DNA of 21,185 nt from positions 583,041 through 604,225 of the forward strand of contig CABFPE010000429.1 in assembly GCA_900660155.1 (NCBI GenBank), written 5' to 3'. This document shows, one piece after another, positions 17,054 to 21,185 of the stretch; within the stretch, counting starts at the first letter, position 1; each line of letters opens with the position of its first letter. The notes under the pieces are model-generated. The model was given only the letters and a program-made list of their open reading frames with translations, was not told the origin of the DNA and ran no database searches. The translations under genes were made by a program, and so were the position numbers. This DNA comes from Hofstenia miamia. Lineage: Eukaryota > Xenacoelomorpha > Acoela > Hofsteniidae.

Positions 17054-17395
17054 CAAATTTAGTACGTTTTTTAATATTGTACAACAACTTCCTAAAATTT
17101 TTCTTAATGTTTGAAGATGCCAGTAAATTCAGCGTTAAGAACTACTCTAGAAAATGTGTTCCTTATTGTATTTCGAATTTTTCCAACAAAGTCCACTAAA
17201 GTTCAATTAATTAGAATATAACTATATAGCATCTTGTAAAACAATTACTTAAATGACATTCAGATATTAATCCTCTATTTTTGCAGTGCAATTATGTATG
17301 TATCTTGATTAATAACAATAAATATAGAGAGCAATGTCACTTGAGTTTTTATGCTATAATAATATGAGAATTAGTAACCAAAAATTGCTTCGTCT
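17054..17395. other. AT-rich DNA, no feature recognised
   Basis: No open frame or repeat of note. A single TTATGC at 17349 lies outside the hAT element and is probably chance. Confidence 0.5.
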
Positions 17396-17690
17396 GCGCG
17401 TCAATTATTTTCATAATTCGTTTACACATGCAAAATCGAAACTCTAAAAGTTGTATCGGTTGAGCATGGCCTTAGAAATTGCGTCTTCGGTGAAAAATAG
17501 ATTAAATAATTACATATTTAGTTACACCAAAATTCTTATAACGGCGCGTCAATTATTTTCATAATTCGTTTACACATGCAAAATCGAAACTCTAAAAGTT
17601 GTATCGGTTGAGCATGGCCTTAGAAATTGCGTCTTCGGTGAAAAATAGATTAAATAATTACATATTTAGTTACACCAAAATTCTTATAAC
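17396..17690. repeat. Perfect tandem duplication, 148-bp unit
   Basis: Two head-to-tail copies (17396-17543 and 17544-17690), each beginning GCGCGTCAATTATTTTCATA and ending ACCAAAATTCTTATAAC. I found no mismatch between them by eye. The unit has no open frame of note and no internal inverted repeat. It is either a very recent duplication, the edge of a satellite array, or an assembly artefact. Confidence 0.95.
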
Positions 17691-17822
17691 TGAAACAAAT
17701 CAACATTGCCACTAATTTAGCTCAATCTATCAGATTTCTGCAAAGGTTATATTTAAACATTGCGTTGTCCCAAACGTAATGTTTTTTAATAGCTTAATAT
17801 TAAAATAGTGGATATAAAGCAA

Positions 17823-18245
17823 GGGTGTCAGCAAATCTCACCGAAAACAAATTTCACCGAAAAAATTCAAAACGCATTAGAGCTAAAGCAATCTATTTTC
17901 GGAATTTCTTTGACTTAAATGTGTTCACACTAAAGTTTATAAAAGGTTGCTTTCCTACTAGGTCAATAAAATAATCAAAGTTTGGGTTATTAGTGTTGGA
18001 GCTAGATTCTGTTTAAGATAAAGGCTAGTTGTGAATGACTAACGAAGCCATCACCCCCATATATAGACAAATTTAAGTATTTTCGACACTTCATATCATT
18101 TTAATATGTAATCATTCATAGTGTATGTCTATTTTCATTGTAATAGTATTTTTTGATGAGATTTGTTTTTGGTGAAATTTGCTGTCGCCAAAGCAAAATT
18201 GAATTTTTTGTGTGAAATTTCTTTTGGTGAGAGTTGCTAACACTG
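17823..18245. mobile_element. hAT-type MITE with long inverted arms
   Basis: A non-coding element of about 420 bases. The left arm begins GGGTGTCAGCAAATCTCACC, followed by GAAAACAAATTTCACCGAAA. The right arm, reverse complemented, begins CAGTGTTAGCAACTCTCACC and continues AAAAGAAATTTCACACAAAA. They match over about 50 bases. A second, inner right-arm copy at 18155-18189 also matches the left arm. CAGKGTGTC-like ends are common in hAT elements, but no convincing 8-bp target duplication was found. No coding sequence. It must be mobilised in trans if at all. Confidence 0.65.
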
Positions 18246-18848
18246 GTTGGAATTTTAAATGCAAAAGTTGTGAGGACATGCAAGACTAGTGTAGAATAAA
18301 TAATATTGTTTATAAATAGTGCACAAAAATATGTTAAAATAAGTTTTTGTCAATATATTGAAACCAGGCTTTTTGAGCTGAATTCAAGTTGCTTGATCTG
18401 CATTTTATTATTTGGATAATGAGCTAAAAGATTTTTTTAATATATTAACTTTGGTCAAGCTTTTTAGAGGTCAGAGAATTTCATAATAATTGCAGGTTTG
18501 TTAGGCACAAAGTATGCATTTGTAAATGCTACAATTTATATATGTAATAATTTTTTGCACAATTTTCAGTGTTGATGAAATTTGAATTTAAGTATTAATG
18601 ATCTTTCATCAGCTTTTCTAATCAAGTTTTTTAATATCATTTGAGTCATTGAGAGTTTTTTTTAATATTGTTGCAAAAACAGGTTTTCTAAGAGCTGTAT
18701 TTTGACCTCTAAAAGAAACACATAATTAATACAGATAAGATTTACAAATAGAATTTGTACAACATTTACCCTAGCTAAGTATGATGAAAAGTTTATTGCA
18801 CATAATCTATCAAATTGTTTGAAGGCTTCCAAACCCTGTAAGAACTTT
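18246..18848. other. AT-rich DNA left of the Gypsy fossil
   Basis: If the minus-strand Gypsy fossil to the right were complete, its 3' end and LTR would lie here. I could not find a polypurine tract or an LTR-like repeat. No other feature seen. Confidence 0.4.
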
Positions 18849-19960
18849 TTAATACAGGCATTGAATGATCCAAACTTGCTTCCATAGTTCCTTGTGATGC
18901 CTCATTGAAAACTCAGAAGTTGTCTTTTCAATGACCAGAGGTGGCATCTCAGCAGTTGCTTGTTGAATACTTTCAAATTCACTCAGAACAGAAACTTGTT
19001 TGACAGCACCAGGAGACATATCCTTAGTAAATTCAGTGGCCACTGAACCATTATTAAACTCAACCCTCACATATTAAGGATTAATAATTTTGCAGATAGT
19101 CACTGGCTGCAATAGCAGTTTGTTCTTGTTTCTAACAAAATTTTGTAAATAGACCAAATTGCCACTGCTAAAAACTTTGGCAATGAGCAGCTCAAACCAC
19201 CACCACAATTGTCCTTTAGCAAATGAGTATAGGAGATTCATTGGTTGTGGTACACAAGAGAGATCAAAGTGCCAACAATGCTTCATGCAAAGCCAATTCC
19301 CATATGTTTTTGTTGAGCTTGTGAGAATGCAAAATACAATGAATACTTCTAAACAGCATTACATTGTAATGTTCACATTGCCCATTTCTACTTGGATTGT
19401 AAAGTGGGCAATCCCCTTTTCTGAGCAAAATTAGTCAAATTCAGCTGAAATAAATTGGCTTTCCCTACTTGTATGGAGATAAGCTGGACATCAAAATATA
19501 GAAAACAGAAACTGTAAGAGGCACACTATTGAGGCAGTCATTATCAATTTTAGAGTAAAGGCAAATGGGAAATAGCTGTATTTATCAACCAGTGTTAAGG
19601 CATAAACATTCCCCATTTCATGAGGTGGTGTACTTGGCCCAAGAATATCCATTGATAACCATTTGAAAGGTTGATGTGATTGAAATACATTTGACTAGGT
19701 GATGTTGCAGGTTTGTAGGTTCAATTGTATCTTGACTTCATCTAATGAAAATGTGTAGTTGGTCTGATAAGTTCCCACATAAAAACAGTTTCCAGATGAT
19801 GCAACTGCTCATGTAGAAGACTACAATATGATTTCCTCTAGGCACTAGTAATCACTGAGGCTCTATTGAAGGTGTCCACAATTGTATTTGGGCAACAGGT
19901 TGATACTGAATCTCATATGAGTATTCTGACTATTCTAAGCACAACCTCATAATCTTGTCA
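18849..19960 (-). mobile_element. Ty3/Gypsy fossil A: integrase and C-terminal pol region, broken
   Basis: A broken copy of a Ty3/Gypsy pol region on the minus strand. From right to left: a probable integrase N-terminal part (about 19750-19960, weak); a core with LVDKYSYFPFAFTLKLI (near 19550-19600); the SRNGQCEHYN block near 19390, which is the family's NPQGNGQCERYN motif just after the last catalytic position; then LHSHKLNKNIWELALHEAL; and the C-terminal domain with GNLVYLQNFVRNKNKLLLQP and VRVEFNNGSVATEFTKDMSP. The NGQCExYN signature places it in a Gypsy lineage different from fossil B. It has several breaks, no reverse transcriptase and no recognisable LTR. Plus-strand frames across it are shadows. 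Confidence 0.75.
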
Positions 19961-20053
19961 TTCTTTATCCTCTAGTGCTGATGTGAGTAAATGAACAATA
20001 CTGACTTTTGGTTAGTCGGTAACACACTTTATGACCAAACAAAATCATGCCAT

Positions 20054-21185
20054 TTATGTATTGTTTTGACAATGAGCAATGGTGTTATAAAAGAATTTGA
20101 CCAATTCTATGATGCGTCTCCAATTTCTACCAGTGGCATCGGCTAAAGCAACTCTAATCAACTTAATGACAGTGTGGTTCTGTTGCTTGATGATGCCATT
20201 TGACTGTGGATGGTAAGCAGTGGTAAAATTGTGTATTATCTCCAGTTCCTTCATAAGAGTGGACATCAGGTTATTCTCAAATTGAGGACTGCAGTTGGAA
20301 ACCAACTGCTCCATAGGACTGATGTTAAAAATCCACTCCTTGACAATCTTTTCACTAATGACTTCTGCAGTGGTGTTGAGAGGAATAAGTTGTTCATATT
20401 TAGTAAAATGATCTATCATGACCAAAAGATATTGAAATCCTTGCTCATCCCTTGACAGTTTCTCTATGTCCATGTGGACCACATTGTTTGTTCTTTCAGT
20501 GATCTGATTGTGGAGCTTGGCTCTCTGTTTCAGAAAGTATCTAGTTTCCTGAAGCAAGCAGGCTTCACATTTATTGATGATGTCCTGGACAGTGGCTCAG
20601 ATCCCTCCAGTGACGTAGTGAGCATTAAATGTTCTCTTTGTCTGTATGATTACAAGATGACCTTGTTTGTGGATCTTCCAGACAATGTCCCTCTTGAAGT
20701 ATTTGGGAATTGCCAGACAGTTATTACAGTTATGGGCGTACAAGAGTCCAGCTTCAGTGATCTTCCAATGATACTGTTGGAAATATCTCTTTGCCACATC
20801 ACTTATAGCGTAATTTAGGTTCCTGATTTTCGTGATGATTTCCAACAAAACTTTGTCATGTAGTTGATGGACTGCAATTTCCTTTTCTGATATTTCCTCC
20901 TTCACCATGATGGGGAGGATTGCTTTCCCATTTCAATCTGCATTAATGTCAAGCAAGAGTTCATAGTTGCTCACTGGGATGAACCCAAAAGGAGTCTTCT
21001 CACCAGGCAGCTTCCACAGGTCTCTCTCATAACTAGGAAGAGCAGTAAAGTAATCAGCATTAAGATGTAATCTCCCTGGACAGTAGGTGATTGTGAAGGT
21101 AAAATCATTGAGATGTTCCAACCATCAGGTGACAATGTTTGACTTGTCACCAGAGAATTTTTTAAGCTGTGCTAACATAGAGGAG
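20054..21185 (-). mobile_element. Ty3/Gypsy fossil B: RNase H tail, zinc finger and integrase, broken, cut by window edge
   Basis: A second Ty3/Gypsy pol fossil on the minus strand, running off the right edge. From right to left: the end of RNase H (LEHLNDFTFTITYCPGRLHL then NADY, family form WxxxLxxFDFxIxYRPGKxNxxAD; about 20933-21121); the HHCC zinc finger (IHKQGH near 20660, with CEAC near 20570); and the integrase core (DIEKL, GFQYLLVMIDHFTKYEQLIP, TAYHPQSNGIIKQQNHTV, WRRIIELVKFFYNTIAH) in one open frame at 20054-20557. Order and spacing are normal for Gypsy. It carries a few breaks, and the integrase C-terminal domain is not recognisable past 20054, where fossil A sequence follows. The polymerase and any 5' LTR would be beyond the window. 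Confidence 0.85.

Noticed and set aside
19159-20818. Plus-strand open frames at 19159-19434, 20210-20455 and 20474-20818
   Set aside because: They lie opposite recognisable Gypsy pol blocks on the minus strand and have no motifs of their own.
1-21185. CRISPR array, operon, ribosome-binding sites or tRNA/rRNA genes
   Set aside because: No regularly spaced short repeats with unique spacers, no compact same-strand gene runs, and no cloverleaf or rRNA-like sequence recognised by eye.

Overview
The window reads as AT-rich, intron-bearing animal DNA, most likely from an invertebrate. The evidence is the very low GC of the non-repeat stretches, the lack of bacterial gene organisation, and a dense mix of animal-type transposon remains (Tc1/mariner, pogo, hAT of the CGGBP1-like lineage, non-LTR LINEs, Ty3/Gypsy). 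I cannot name the species. Nothing resembles an operon, CRISPR array, rRNA or tRNA, and I found no undescribed multi-gene system. What the window mainly shows is layered transposon history plus a few possible host exons.

Layout. 1-473: 3' end of a Tc1-like DD34E transposon, cut by the window edge. 474-4393: AT-rich DNA without a recognisable gene. 4394-4801 (minus): the best host-gene candidate, a 135-codon open frame that looks like a terminal exon behind a good splice acceptor. 5590-6775: a decayed LINE reverse transcriptase directly followed by a second, older Tc1 relic. 7177-9217 (plus): coding-like blocks behind acceptor-like sites, probably a decayed or multi-exon gene of unknown identity. 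9539-10229: a fold-back repeat cluster with at least five copies of a GTGATACAC-headed motif. 10452 to about 11214: the 5' end of a pogo/Tigger-like transposon with six CTATAACGTA iterons. 11215-11358: degenerate TTAGGG-like repeats.

11473-17053 is the most informative part. It is one old hAT transposon (transposase on the minus strand, 31-bp terminal inverted repeats matching at 27 positions) that was hit twice. A short Ty3/Gypsy LTR element sits at 11903-12751 with a 5-bp GTGGG target duplication. A 3.3-kb LINE sits at about 13014-16328 in the opposite orientation. The three hAT transposase pieces follow on from each other across the two insertions. Removing both leaves an element of about 1.4 kb that lacks the transposase C-terminus.

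17396-17690 is a perfect 148-bp tandem duplication. 17823-18245 is a hAT-type MITE with arms of about 50 bp. From 18849 to the right edge are two Ty3/Gypsy pol fossils on the minus strand, from two different integrase lineages. None of the mobile elements looks active.
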